DNA from: Chitinophaga flava
Lineage (GTDB): Bacteria; Bacteroidota; Bacteroidia; Chitinophagales; Chitinophagaceae
Direction of reading: 5' to 3'
Length of the DNA stretch: 64,000 nucleotides
Assembly (NCBI RefSeq): GCF_003308995.1
Contig: NZ_QFFJ01000002.1
Location: forward strand, 2,790,001 to 2,854,000
Positions 55,170-62,107 of the stretch are shown one piece after another. The position numbers and the translations under genes were made by a program. The notes under the pieces are model-generated. The model ran no database searches and had not been told where the DNA came from. It saw only the letters and a list, made by a program, of their open reading frames with translations. Position 1 is the stretch's first letter; every line of letters starts with the position of its first letter.

Positions 55170-56679
55170 AATAAGTTTCTTTTTCATGCTGTTCATGAGC
55201 AAGGCCAAGAATAATCCTTGCCCGCTCCATATCTTCCGGAGAGGGTTTGGTGTAAAGTGTGATAGCCCTGTTTTTCCAGGTTGCAAGATAAGTTGTGCTT
55301 AGTAGCCGGATAGTTTCGTGTGTATCTATCGTGCCCAGTATCAGGTCGGCCAGTGTGGGCCAGCCACCGGATTGACTGAACAGCTTCAGCATGGATTTTT
55401 TTATTTCGATGCTGCCGGTTTTGAAATGCAGTCTGGCGGTTTCGAGCACAGCTTTGTCTGCCACCCTGGAGAGATACCCGATGGTCACATTCCTGATTCC
55501 TGGAATCTCATTGGCCATATGGTTGATCGCAAATGAACGGGCCTTCGGCTCATCCAGTTTTGTCAGAGCCAGAAACGCAGTGCAGCAGATATGCGGAAAG
55601 GGATGATGTAAAAAACGTTCAACAGCAGCTGCATGTTCTTTTGCGCCTGTTTCTGCCAAACCAGCCATGGAACCACTTATCTGGCGGTTTTCCTGCAGAT
55701 TGTTATAATAGATGGTTTTATAATCGATCTCATTTTCCTTTAATACAAATCGGGCAAAGGATCTGATGCTGGCGGCATCATCAGCAATAAAGCGCTGTAT
55801 AATATTGTGGAAGTTAGCTGCACCTTGCAGCTTGTAAAGTGTGTGTATCCGTACTTTTGGAGACTTATCAGTCAGTAGTTTTTCGATTGCTGTTGTTGAA
55901 AGATCTCCAAAATGTTCCAGGGCTTGTAATCTGATCAGGTATAGTTGATCGCGGATGAAAATACTGAGCTCCCGGCTGTCACCGGCATAGGAGGCGGAAA
56001 GTTGTTGTGCCAGTATCAAACGCGCTTTATCAGGATAACGGGAGAAATGTTGTAATACTATTGCTCTGTTACGATGGATAATAAAATCACGGATCTCTTC
56101 TGCCACAGGCCCCGGATCTGTTCTTTGTACTTGCCGTAGCCACTGTAGCAGCGGCAGATGCGTTACAAAGGCATCAATAAAATCCGGACGTGTAAGTGGT
56201 GTCAGCGCTTCAATAGCCGATTGGCGGACCTGTGGTACCCAGTCCGCCAACCGGTATATAAGAAAGGGAATTGCTTCCGGAGTTTGCAAAGCTGCGAGTC
56301 TTTTAACAGCCTTCTCCCGCAGGTACCCGTCTCCATTCAACGAACTAATGGCCAGCAATACTATCAGCTGATTTTTTTGAAAGGCTGCTTCATAAAAATC
56401 GATGTCTGATGTCGATATTTCACATTGATTGACTGTCTCATACAATCTGCCCCTGGTCTTCATTTTCCGGAACAAGTGAACGATGGTATCACAAATTGCT
56501 TCCCGGATATTTGGGTGACTGGTGCTCTTTAGCAATGGTATCAAACAATAAATAAGGCCCGGATAACCTTCTGCACGGATCTTTTCCAGTGCTTCCAGTT
56601 TTTCATTTGTATTGTCTTTCCTGAAAATACCGGTTTTATCGGGTTGTCTTAAAATGCTGATATATTGCCAGAGGTCCAT
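55126..56679 (-). CDS. HEAT-repeat protein
   Basis: A 517-residue protein built almost wholly of helical HEAT-like repeats, for example KLEALEKIRAEGYPGLIYCL, LREKAVKRLAALQTPEAIPF and VRQSAIEALTPLT. No catalytic domain, signal peptide or membrane segment was seen, so a cytoplasmic scaffold role is likely. It lies 54 bases downstream of the metallo-beta-lactamase-fold gene on the same strand and may share its transcript. Its last codons overlap the end of the convergent hydroxylase gene. Function unknown. Confidence 0.85.
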   Translation of the reverse strand: MDLWQYISILRQPDKTGIFRKDNTNEKLEALEKIRAEGYPGLIYCLIPLLKSTSHPNIREAICDTIVHLFRKMKTRGRLYETVNQCEISTSDIDFYEAAFQKNQLIVLLAISSLNGDGYLREKAVKRLAALQTPEAIPFLIYRLADWVPQVRQSAIEALTPLTRPDFIDAFVTHLPLLQWLRQVQRTDPGPVAEEIRDFIIHRNRAIVLQHFSRYPDKARLILAQQLSASYAGDSRELSIFIRDQLYLIRLQALEHFGDLSTTAIEKLLTDKSPKVRIHTLYKLQGAANFHNIIQRFIADDAASIRSFARFVLKENEIDYKTIYYNNLQENRQISGSMAGLAETGAKEHAAAVERFLHHPFPHICCTAFLALTKLDEPKARSFAINHMANEIPGIRNVTIGYLSRVADKAVLETARLHFKTGSIEIKKSMLKLFSQSGGWPTLADLILGTIDTHETIRLLSTTYLATWKNRAITLYTKPSPEDMERARIILGLAHEQHEKETYFSTNPLTGLDFYLR

Positions 56680-56733
56680 TGCAGCGCCATACTTGATGAA
56701 GCCCTAATTTATGGATAATTGCACTAATCCTGA

Positions 56734-57606
56734 TTATTTTCTGTTTACCTGCTTATATGGAAGAACATCACCTTCATTGGGCACTACGATGCGGCTTTTC
56801 AGTTTTTCATCGGTTATGTATTTCCTCAGTGCTGTTTTGCTAAGGCTGCAGTGATTGATGGCATCCATATGTACAGCGATGATGGTAGTGGAGGGGAGTA
56901 GAGTGGTAATGGTTTTCAGTTCACCGGTGGTTAGTGTCATGGTGATGCCGGGTGCCAGTACCGGATTTTCCCGTGTGAACTGGCATTCGCCGGTATTAGC
57001 CACAATCACTGGTGGCTGGGTGCGCAGCAGGGAATTGGTTAACAGCTCATCGAGGATGGCATCACCGGTGAAGAACACGGATTGTTTGCCTGTCTGTAGA
57101 TAATAGGAAGAAGAGATGCCGAAAGGTGGAGCGCCAACAGCGCCCTTATGGTGACTGGCGAGGTATCTGGAGATAGTGATACCTTCCCAGGTGAGGCTAC
57201 TGTCGATTACGCGGGTGTTGGTAAATCCTTTTTCCTGTAGTTTGATATCATCTCCCGGCTGGCAGAATATCAGCATGTTTTTAGGCAGCATTTTTTCAGC
57301 TGCTTCATCAAAGTGGTCCGGATGGTAGTGGGTGAGTAAGACAGCATCCACCTCTTTTAACACGCGGTCTCTGCTGAAAGGCAGATCGATACCCGGATTC
57401 TTTTTATCGTTGGCAAAGGGGATAGGTGCTTCTGTTCCTTTATCGGCCAGTATTGGGTCTGTGAGGATACGTTTGTTGTTGACGGTAACTTTTACGGTGG
57501 CGCTCCTGATGAGTTGTATGGTCATGGAGCTGTCAGTGGCCGCTGTTGCGGATTGGGCGAAGATGCTGATCATTGCGGTCAGCAATGATAATACTGCTTT
57601 TTTCAT
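56734..57606 (-). CDS. Secreted metallo-beta-lactamase-fold hydrolase (UlaG-like)
   Basis: A 290-residue protein with a Sec signal peptide (about 1-22, ...QSATA). The zinc motif THYHPDHFD gives His93, His95, Asp97 and His98. Further ligands are probably His152/His153 in ASHHKG and Asp in FTGDAI, then His in AVHMDAINH. It resembles the UlaG / MBL-fold group acting on lactones or phosphoesters rather than true beta-lactamases. It is divergent from an HxlR regulator with shared operator-like repeats, so its expression is probably controlled by that regulator. Confidence 0.9.
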   Translation of the reverse strand: MKKAVLSLLTAMISIFAQSATAATDSSMTIQLIRSATVKVTVNNKRILTDPILADKGTEAPIPFANDKKNPGIDLPFSRDRVLKEVDAVLLTHYHPDHFDEAAEKMLPKNMLIFCQPGDDIKLQEKGFTNTRVIDSSLTWEGITISRYLASHHKGAVGAPPFGISSSYYLQTGKQSVFFTGDAILDELLTNSLLRTQPPVIVANTGECQFTRENPVLAPGITMTLTTGELKTITTLLPSTTIIAVHMDAINHCSLSKTALRKYITDEKLKSRIVVPNEGDVLPYKQVNRK

Positions 57607-57628
57607 ATGTTTCTGATAGTTTCGGGGC

Positions 57629-57636
57629 CAAAGGTA
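57629..57636 (-). promoter_or_regulatory. -7 promoter element of the MBL-fold hydrolase gene
   Basis: On the minus strand the site reads TACCTTTG, a full match to TAnnTTTG, 22 bases before the start codon. The -33 region is not clear and lies against the HxlR operator-like repeats. Confidence 0.5.
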
Positions 57637-57663
57637 TATCTTTACATAGTCGCCGGTAAGTGG

Positions 57664-57694
57664 TTACTTTTTAGTGGCATACTTACTTTTTAGT
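57664..57694. promoter_or_regulatory. Duplicated HxlR operator-like site
   Basis: TTACTTTTTAGT occurs at 57664-57675 and again at 57683-57694, 19 bases apart start to start, on the same face of the helix. The second copy is the inverted repeat TACT-TTTT-AGTA, like boxes known for HxlR/YodB-type regulators. The sites lie next to the -33 region of the hydrolase gene. They touch a TAGGTTTT -7-like element (57694-57701) for the HxlR gene, so control of both directions is likely. Confidence 0.6.
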
Positions 57695-57745
57695 AGGTTT
57701 TATGGATTGCCGGGCGTCTGCTGAAACACATTTTTTTAAAAAAAT

Positions 57746-58114
57746 ATGAGAGATCCGAGATTACATTGTCCGTTGACATTTGCGGTGAAAGCTATCAGTG
57801 GCAAGTGGAAGTTATATATACTCAGTATGTTGTCTGATGGACAACCAAAAAGATATAGTGAACTGAGGAATACCTGTGAGAACCTCACGGAGAAAATGCT
57901 GACCAGCCAGTTAAGGGAGTTGGAGCAGGATGGTATTATCTGCAGAAAGGTATATCCCGAAGTGCCACCCAGAGTGGAGTATATGCTAACGGAGGCTGGC
58001 AGTAAGTTATGTGTCATCTTCGAACCATTGTATGAATGGGGCCTTGAATATATGAAGGAGGTTAAACCAGATAAACTGCATCTGCTGGAAATGGTCAAAC
58101 AAAGGATGGCTTGA
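57746..58114 (+). CDS. HxlR-family transcriptional regulator
   Basis: A 122-residue winged-helix regulator. It has the conserved N-terminal Cys (Cys8, HCPLTFAVKAISGKWKLYIL), recognition region (RYSELRNTCENLTEKMLTSQLRELEQDGI) and wing (YPEVPPRVEYMLTEAG). Many HxlR proteins sense electrophiles or redox change through that Cys. It is divergent from the secreted MBL-fold hydrolase with duplicated operator-like sites between, a common layout for a regulator and its single target. Confidence 0.94.
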   Translation: MRDPRLHCPLTFAVKAISGKWKLYILSMLSDGQPKRYSELRNTCENLTEKMLTSQLRELEQDGIICRKVYPEVPPRVEYMLTEAGSKLCVIFEPLYEWGLEYMKEVKPDKLHLLEMVKQRMA

Positions 58115-58186
58115 CCTAACAGGAACGGGTATATGCTCGCAGGTTATCTACTGGCAGAAAAAATTTTTTTTCCTATTCAATTTTGT

Positions 58187-58253
58187 TATCTTCAGCATCT
58201 CGAAATAACTGCGTGAGTTATTCCACTATTGATACGGAGTCGTTAGCCTAACG
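58187..58253 (+). promoter_or_regulatory. Upstream region of the peptide array with inverted repeats
   Basis: A weak -7-like TATCTTCA lies at 58187-58194. It is followed by the inverted repeat AATAACT-N5-AGTTATT (58204-58210 / 58216-58222) and a tight palindrome CGTTAG-C-CTAACG (58241-58253). If transcription starts near 58200, the mRNA leader of the array would begin with these structures. They may be operator or attenuator elements. Confidence 0.4.
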
Positions 58254-58297
58254 CCAGCAAGATATAATCTGAAATAAACCCGTAAAATCCTCCTGTT

Positions 58298-58489
58298 ATG
58301 AAGAAAAAAACAACTGTCCAAAAGAAAATTTCTTTCAACAAAACAACAATTGCCGCCCTCAATGCACAACATCAGGCTATGATAGCTGGTGGTCTGCTGC
58401 CTATTACCCGGCAGGTTGCATGTCAGGAAACCAATTACGCTTCCTGTAACACTTTCCGCTACACGGAAGACCAGTGTATTCTCTGCTAG
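58298..58489 (+). CDS. RiPP precursor peptide 1 (class I lanthipeptide-type leader, four-Cys core)
   Basis: A 63-residue peptide and first of seven paralogues. The leader of 32 residues starts MKKKTTVQKKISFNK, has TIAALN and ends IAGG. The core has Cys spaced x7-x9-x2, with CNT after the second Cys and CILC at the very end. The leader matches the Bacteroidota class I lanthipeptide leader pattern (Lys-rich start, LN, Gln-rich, double Gly). No lanthionine synthetase is near, so the modification is unknown. A 151-base structured spacer separates it from peptide 2. Confidence 0.82.
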   Translation: MKKKTTVQKKISFNKTTIAALNAQHQAMIAGGLLPITRQVACQETNYASCNTFRYTEDQCILC

Positions 58490-58526
58490 TAGTTTCCTTT
58501 TAACTTATGTATCAAACCTGCACTGA

Positions 58527-58541
58527 CGGCCTAAATGGCCG
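58527..58541 (+). other. Hairpin in spacer after peptide 1
   Basis: CGGCC-TAAAT-GGCCG is a 5-bp perfect GC stem, extendable by CTGA/TCAG across a 3-base bulge (58523-58548). No T run follows, so it may be an mRNA processing or attenuation element rather than a terminator. Confidence 0.45.
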
Positions 58542-58586
58542 CCATCAGGTGTGATTTGTTCTGGAAATACTTTATTCTTTCACCCG

Positions 58587-58624
58587 GGCCTGCCCGAATG
58601 GCATTGTATTGCCGGAAGCAGGCC
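58587..58624 (+). other. Hairpin just upstream of peptide 2
   Basis: GGCCTGC (58587-58593) pairs with GCAGGCC (58618-58624), with an inner GGCA/TGCC stem. It ends 16 bases before the peptide 2 ATG. It could stabilise the downstream mRNA or modulate translation of the following six genes. Confidence 0.45.
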
Positions 58625-58640
58625 AATCAATTCCTATTTT

Positions 58641-58850
58641 ATGAAAAAGAGAAAAGCAAACCTTGAAAGAAAACTGACGCTCAACAAAGAGACAGTGGCT
58701 AACCTCAACATGCAACAGCAGCAACAGATTGCAGGCGGTGCCGGCTTCATCATTACCAGACCAATCGACTGCCAGTCATTTGCGGTTACCTGTGATACTG
58801 CCCAGATGCCTACCGGCCCTTGTGAGCTCTGTAATGGCCTAAAAGCATAA
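58641..58850 (+). CDS. RiPP precursor peptide 2
   Basis: A 69-residue paralogue. The start is the ATG at 58641 (MKKRKANLERKLTLNK), which aligns with the other leaders; a longer in-frame extension upstream has no leader character. The leader has TVANLN and ends IAGG. The core has Cys spaced x6-x9-x2 with CDT and CELC, followed by a six-residue tail NGLKA. Only three bases separate it from peptide 3. Confidence 0.82.
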   Translation: MKKRKANLERKLTLNKETVANLNMQQQQQIAGGAGFIITRPIDCQSFAVTCDTAQMPTGPCELCNGLKA

Positions 58851-58853
58851 AAT

Positions 58854-59060
58854 ATGAAAAAGAAAAACGTATCCCTCCACAAAAAACTGGTACTCGGTAA
58901 ATCTACCGTAGCTGCGCTGAATGTGAGCCAACAACAAATGATTGCTGGCGGAGTAACTACTGTTACCGTTACCAAACTTATTACCTGCAATTCACAGGGC
59001 GAAACCTGTGCTACCGCACCCGTTCGCACCAAACCCTGTGAGCTCTGCAACACCCTGTAA
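58854..59060 (+). CDS. RiPP precursor peptide 3
   Basis: A 68-residue paralogue. The leader of 33 residues (MKKKNVSLHKKLVLGK, TVAALN) ends IAGG. The Thr-rich core has Cys spaced x6-x9-x2 with CAT and CELC, then NTL. Thr and Ser before and between the Cys would be dehydratable if a lanthipeptide enzyme acts on it. It is most similar to peptide 4 in the leader. Confidence 0.83.
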   Translation: MKKKNVSLHKKLVLGKSTVAALNVSQQQMIAGGVTTVTVTKLITCNSQGETCATAPVRTKPCELCNTL

Positions 59061-59087
59061 GCTCCTTAACACACTAAAGGTATCACC

Positions 59088-59291
59088 ATGAAAAAGAAAC
59101 AAGTATCCCTCAGTAAAAAGCTGACACTCGGCAAATCCACCGTAGGGGCCTTGAATGCTAGCCAGCAGGAACAGATTGCCGGCGGTATTCCTACTACTAC
59201 CGTTACTTCCAGAATCAACTGTCCCACCGTTCTGGATACCTGTGCAACCATCCCTGTGGGAAGCCACTTATGCCAATTCTGCGCATTTTAA
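59088..59291 (+). CDS. RiPP precursor peptide 4
   Basis: A 67-residue paralogue. The leader (MKKKQVSLSKKLTLGK, TVGALN) ends IAGG. The core has Cys spaced x6-x9-x2 with CAT and CQFC, then AF. It starts 27 bases after peptide 3. Confidence 0.83.
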   Translation: MKKKQVSLSKKLTLGKSTVGALNASQQEQIAGGIPTTTVTSRINCPTVLDTCATIPVGSHLCQFCAF

Positions 59292-59315
59292 TTTATCGTC
59301 TCTAAAACTTTCGTT

Positions 59316-59507
59316 ATGAAAAAGAAAAAAATAAACATCGGCAGAAAACTGTCTTTCAACAAACAAACAGTGGCTCCACTGAATGCAGAAGCTCAACAAC
59401 AGATAGCAGGCGGTGCTATCATCACCTTACTGCCTAATTGCACCAGCCGTCTGGATTCCTGTGCTACTATTCCTCCAGGTGGACACATCTGCCAGCTGTG
59501 CCCCTGA
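59316..59507 (+). CDS. RiPP precursor peptide 5
   Basis: A 63-residue paralogue. The leader (MKKKKINIGRKLSFNK, TVAPLN) ends IAGG. The core has Cys spaced x6-x9-x2 with CAT and CQLC, and a last Pro. The C-terminal ATIPPGGHICQL segment resembles that of peptide 4. Confidence 0.83.
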   Translation: MKKKKINIGRKLSFNKQTVAPLNAEAQQQIAGGAIITLLPNCTSRLDSCATIPPGGHICQLCP

Positions 59508-59534
59508 TCATTCATAATCGGTAAAACGCTTCTT

Positions 59535-59729
59535 ATGAAAAAGAAAAAAGTAAGCATAGAAAGAAAACTATCCTTCAACAAACAAACAGTCGCTCAGCTG
59601 AACGACAGACAACAACAGCTGATCGCGGGCGGACTGGAGCTGACAAGGTTGACCGATTGTCCTACCGGCCAGCAAAGGACCTGCCCCACCATTCCCCGCG
59701 CCGGAATGCAGTGTGTGCGTTGCATGTAG
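59535..59729 (+). CDS. RiPP precursor peptide 6
   Basis: A 64-residue paralogue. The leader (MKKKKVSIERKLSFNK, TVAQLN) ends IAGG. The core has Cys spaced x7-x9-x2 with CPT and CVRC, then Met. It is more basic than its neighbours (three Arg in the core). Confidence 0.83.
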   Translation: MKKKKVSIERKLSFNKQTVAQLNDRQQQLIAGGLELTRLTDCPTGQQRTCPTIPRAGMQCVRCM

Positions 59730-59756
59730 TACCTGTTTCAGCGTAAAAAATTTTTT

Positions 59757-59948
59757 ATGAAGAAAAAAATATCACTTAAGAAAAAACTGGCTTTCAATAA
59801 AGCTGCTATTGCAGTACTCAATGGTACACAACAACAGCTGCTTGCCGGTGGGTTTGTTCCCATCACCAATCAGCCCAACTGTACTACCATCATCGAAACC
59901 TGCAATACACAACCTTCTCCGAAGGAGCCTTGCTGGTATTGCCAGTAA
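59757..59948 (+). CDS. RiPP precursor peptide 7
   Basis: A 63-residue paralogue and last in the array. The leader (MKKKISLKKKLAFNK, AIAVLN) ends LAGG. The core has Cys spaced x6-x9-x2 with CNT and CWYC, then Gln. A strong terminator lies 26 bases after its stop, closing the array. Confidence 0.83.
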   Translation: MKKKISLKKKLAFNKAAIAVLNGTQQQLLAGGFVPITNQPNCTTIIETCNTQPSPKEPCWYCQ

Positions 59949-59973
59949 TGACTACAATAGCACGGTTTTTCAT

Positions 59974-60007
59974 AGCCGCATTATCCAAATGGATGATGCG
60001 GCTTTTT
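59974..60007 (+). terminator. Rho-independent terminator of the peptide array
   Basis: A 13-bp stem with one G-T pair (59974-59986 with 59991-60003, AGCCGCAT.../...ATGCGGCT) and the four-base loop AAAT. It is followed at once by a T run on the plus strand. Confidence 0.92.
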
Positions 60008-60074
60008 GTTGTCGAATCACATCTGCGCAGCGATGGAAAATTTTTACGGGATATGGAAGGAGTCCTATAATAAA

Positions 60075-60100
60075 TCGGGGCGCTATAGGAAGCGCCCCGA
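60075..60100 (-). terminator. Terminator of the alpha/beta hydrolase gene
   Basis: A perfect 10-bp GC-rich stem (TCGGGGCGCT with AGCGCCCCGA) and 6-base loop, 35 bases past the hydrolase stop on the minus strand. On that strand the tail is TTTATTAT. Confidence 0.8.
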
Positions 60101-60134
60101 TGCGGGTAAATATAGTGTAAAGGGATATTAAGTA

Positions 60135-61280
60135 TTATTTGAGCGCCAGCGGGCGTACGTCCTGCACCAGTGTCAGCAGGAATTTGCCTGGCTCTTCAAT
60201 AGGAATCAGGTGAGAAGACTTTTCAAACCATATCCCTTTCTTATAAGGCGCTTTCACCTGTTTAAGCCAGGCGTCGGTAGGCTCGGATGGTGTCGTGTAG
60301 TCGTGCCGTCCCATAAACATGAGTACCGGGATCGGGAATGTTTTGACATTTTTAAGGTCCACGGCCAGAAACTCCGCTAATAAACGGGACAGACTGAACA
60401 TATTGCCCTGATCGATAGCGGCAACATCTTTTTTGTCATAATCAGGTGAGAGGAAAGGCGCATTATAGAAATACTGTGGCTCTGGCCGGTAGGCTGCCAG
60501 TCCGCCATAGTATTGAGGCCATTTGCGGGCTATGATGATCCTTTCCCGGGTAAGTGGTTTATCGCCGGGGTAGGGCGCGATGGACTGCAGTTCCCTGAGG
60601 GCTTCCTCATTTTTCAGGCGGGAGGCTTCCTTCAGGGCAAACTCAAAGCTGACACGCTCATTGTCCATCGTGTTGATGTTCTGACCTACACCAACGTAGG
60701 CATAAAAGAGGTCCGGGCGTTTCAGCACAGCTCTCATAGACACGATTGTGCCCCAGCTGTGTCCCATCAGGATCAGTTTCTTTTTGTTGTACTTTTTCCG
60801 GATCTGTTCTGCCAGTTCGATAGCATCATTAACGTAGGTGTCTATATGAATAGTGGGGCCTAGTGTGGTGGTATCGTTGGCGAGATAGGTTTTGCCGGAA
60901 GCCCGCTGGTCGTACTGGACCATGGTGAAATACTCTTCCACCGGGCGTTGCCAGATCCAGGTGACAGGCGCCATAGGAGAGGCAGGGCCGCCGTGAACAA
61001 ACAGGATGATAGGATTGTCTTTGTCCTGTCCTCTTACAAATACCCATTGTTTCACCCCGCCGATATTGGCTTCGAAGTTTTCCTGGATGCCATTAGGGTT
61101 GAGAATTTTACTGAATTCCGTGATCACCTTTTTACCGCCGGCATATTTATCGGGGACATCACTGTTTTGTCCGAAGCTGTATGGCAGGAAGGCAAAAAGC
61201 AGTAGAAGGAGAAGCAGGTTTTTCACATGGTACAAATTGTTGGTCAGGCCAATGGTGGCACGCGCGAGATTTGGTTGCAT
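60135..61280 (-). CDS. Secreted alpha/beta hydrolase, proline iminopeptidase-like (S33)
   Basis: 381 residues from the chosen ATG at 61280. The frame is open further upstream, to 61502, but would then overlap the divergent sigma factor gene and lose its promoter. A hydrophobic signal segment (LLLLLLLFAFLPYSFGQ) suggests export. The fold motifs are FVHGGPASPM (oxyanion region), VQYDQRASGKT, the nucleophile elbow GHSWG with Ser175, Asp in FMGRHDYTT and a C-terminal His in SSHLIP. These match the proline iminopeptidase/aminopeptidase branch. It lies next to the peptide array but on the opposite strand with its own promoter and terminator; a role in trimming those peptides is only a guess. Confidence 0.9.
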   Translation of the reverse strand: MQPNLARATIGLTNNLYHVKNLLLLLLLFAFLPYSFGQNSDVPDKYAGGKKVITEFSKILNPNGIQENFEANIGGVKQWVFVRGQDKDNPIILFVHGGPASPMAPVTWIWQRPVEEYFTMVQYDQRASGKTYLANDTTTLGPTIHIDTYVNDAIELAEQIRKKYNKKKLILMGHSWGTIVSMRAVLKRPDLFYAYVGVGQNINTMDNERVSFEFALKEASRLKNEEALRELQSIAPYPGDKPLTRERIIIARKWPQYYGGLAAYRPEPQYFYNAPFLSPDYDKKDVAAIDQGNMFSLSRLLAEFLAVDLKNVKTFPIPVLMFMGRHDYTTPSEPTDAWLKQVKAPYKKGIWFEKSSHLIPIEEPGKFLLTLVQDVRPLALK

Positions 61281-61336
61281 TGTGACGTAAAGTTGGATAA
61301 GATTAAATGAAGAATAAGCAAAAACGTAACGAGTAA

Positions 61337-61368
61337 TAAACTTATGGTATTTTATAATAATGGACAAA
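61337..61368 (-). promoter_or_regulatory. Promoter of the alpha/beta hydrolase gene
   Basis: On the minus strand TTTG (61368-61365), a 20-base gap and TAAGTTTA (61344-61337) fit the Bacteroidota -33/-7 pattern. The start codon is about 57 bases further on. Confidence 0.5.
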
Positions 61369-61401
61369 TTCAAGTACCGCCGGGTGCGAAAAGCTTCTTT
61401 T

Positions 61402-61432
61402 TTTGTGGCAATTAATATTAAATTTACCCTTG
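61402..61432 (+). promoter_or_regulatory. Promoter of the ECF sigma factor gene
   Basis: TTTG (61402-61405), a 19-base gap and TACCCTTG (61425-61432, seven of eight positions of TAnnTTTG counting n). It lies 43 bases before the sigma factor ATG and is back-to-back with the hydrolase promoter. Confidence 0.5.
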
Positions 61433-61475
61433 CTTCCGGTGTAGGGGAGTGGATCGTACGATATCTCGCAACATA

Positions 61476-62054
61476 ATGAATGAACAGGAATTGCTGACGC
61501 AACTTGCCCTTGGTGACCAGGAGGCATTTACTGCTATCTATTTACAATACCATGGAGGTATTTATACCTACCTGCTGAAATTCACCAAAAATCCGCTGCT
61601 GACGGAAGACCTGGTGCACGATGTTTTCCTGAAGATCTGGGAAATCAGGTCCCAGCTGGATATTAAGTCCTCTCTTGCTGCTTATTTATACCGCCTGGCC
61701 CGTAATACGGCCCTTACCCAGCTGAACAGGATTTCCCTGTTCGATGCCATACGGGATGAGGTGATGCACCGGGTATCCCTGGGGATTCATGAACAATCAC
61801 TGATGAATGCGGTGGAGCAGAAACAGTATGAAGAACTGCTGCGGAAAGCGATTGACAACCTCCCGCCGCAACGGCGGGAAGCGTTTATCCTTTGCCGTCA
61901 GCAGGGGATGAGTTATGAAGAGGCCGCCACACAGATGAACATCTCCCGTAATACGTTCAAACAACATCTGTCACTGGCAGTGAAATCCATCCGGGAATAT
62001 CTGCTGGAACATGGCAGTATTTCCCTGCTGATGCTACTGATAGCCATGAAGTAA
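61476..62054 (+). CDS. ECF-type RNA polymerase sigma factor (FecI-like)
   Basis: 192 residues from the ATG at 61476 (MNEQELLTQLALGDQEAF). An in-frame upstream start at 61449 is less like the family. Region 2 (LYLQYHGGIYTYLLKF, LLTEDLVHDVFLKIWE) and region 4 (LPPQRREAFILCRQQGMSYEEAA, ISRNTFKQHLSLAVKSI) are intact. It should direct transcription of the receptor unit encoded downstream under control of the FecR protein that follows 53 bases later. Confidence 0.94.
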   Translation: MNEQELLTQLALGDQEAFTAIYLQYHGGIYTYLLKFTKNPLLTEDLVHDVFLKIWEIRSQLDIKSSLAAYLYRLARNTALTQLNRISLFDAIRDEVMHRVSLGIHEQSLMNAVEQKQYEELLRKAIDNLPPQRREAFILCRQQGMSYEEAATQMNISRNTFKQHLSLAVKSIREYLLEHGSISLLMLLIAMK

Positions 62055-62107
62055 AATTTTTTTTCCGAGGCATCCACCCATTTCTTTTACTCATTAGTCT
62101 TATTAGT

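Noticed and set aside
56734..57606. MBL-fold protein as an antibiotic-resistance beta-lactamase
   Set aside because: Motif spacing and overall sequence fit the UlaG-like hydrolase group rather than class B beta-lactamases.
58551..58640. Upstream extension of peptide 2
   Set aside because: The ATG at 58641 aligns with all the other leaders; the extension covers a hairpin and has no leader pattern.
58298..59948. Regular repeats taken as a possible CRISPR array
   Set aside because: The periodicity (about 190-230 bases) comes from paralogous coding sequences with intact frames, not short identical repeats.
59809..60120. Open frame overlapping peptide 7
   Set aside because: It is out of frame with the conserved leader and core and runs through the terminator.
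61281..61502. Longer start for the alpha/beta hydrolase
   Set aside because: It would overlap the sigma factor gene and its promoter and place the signal peptide in the middle of the protein.
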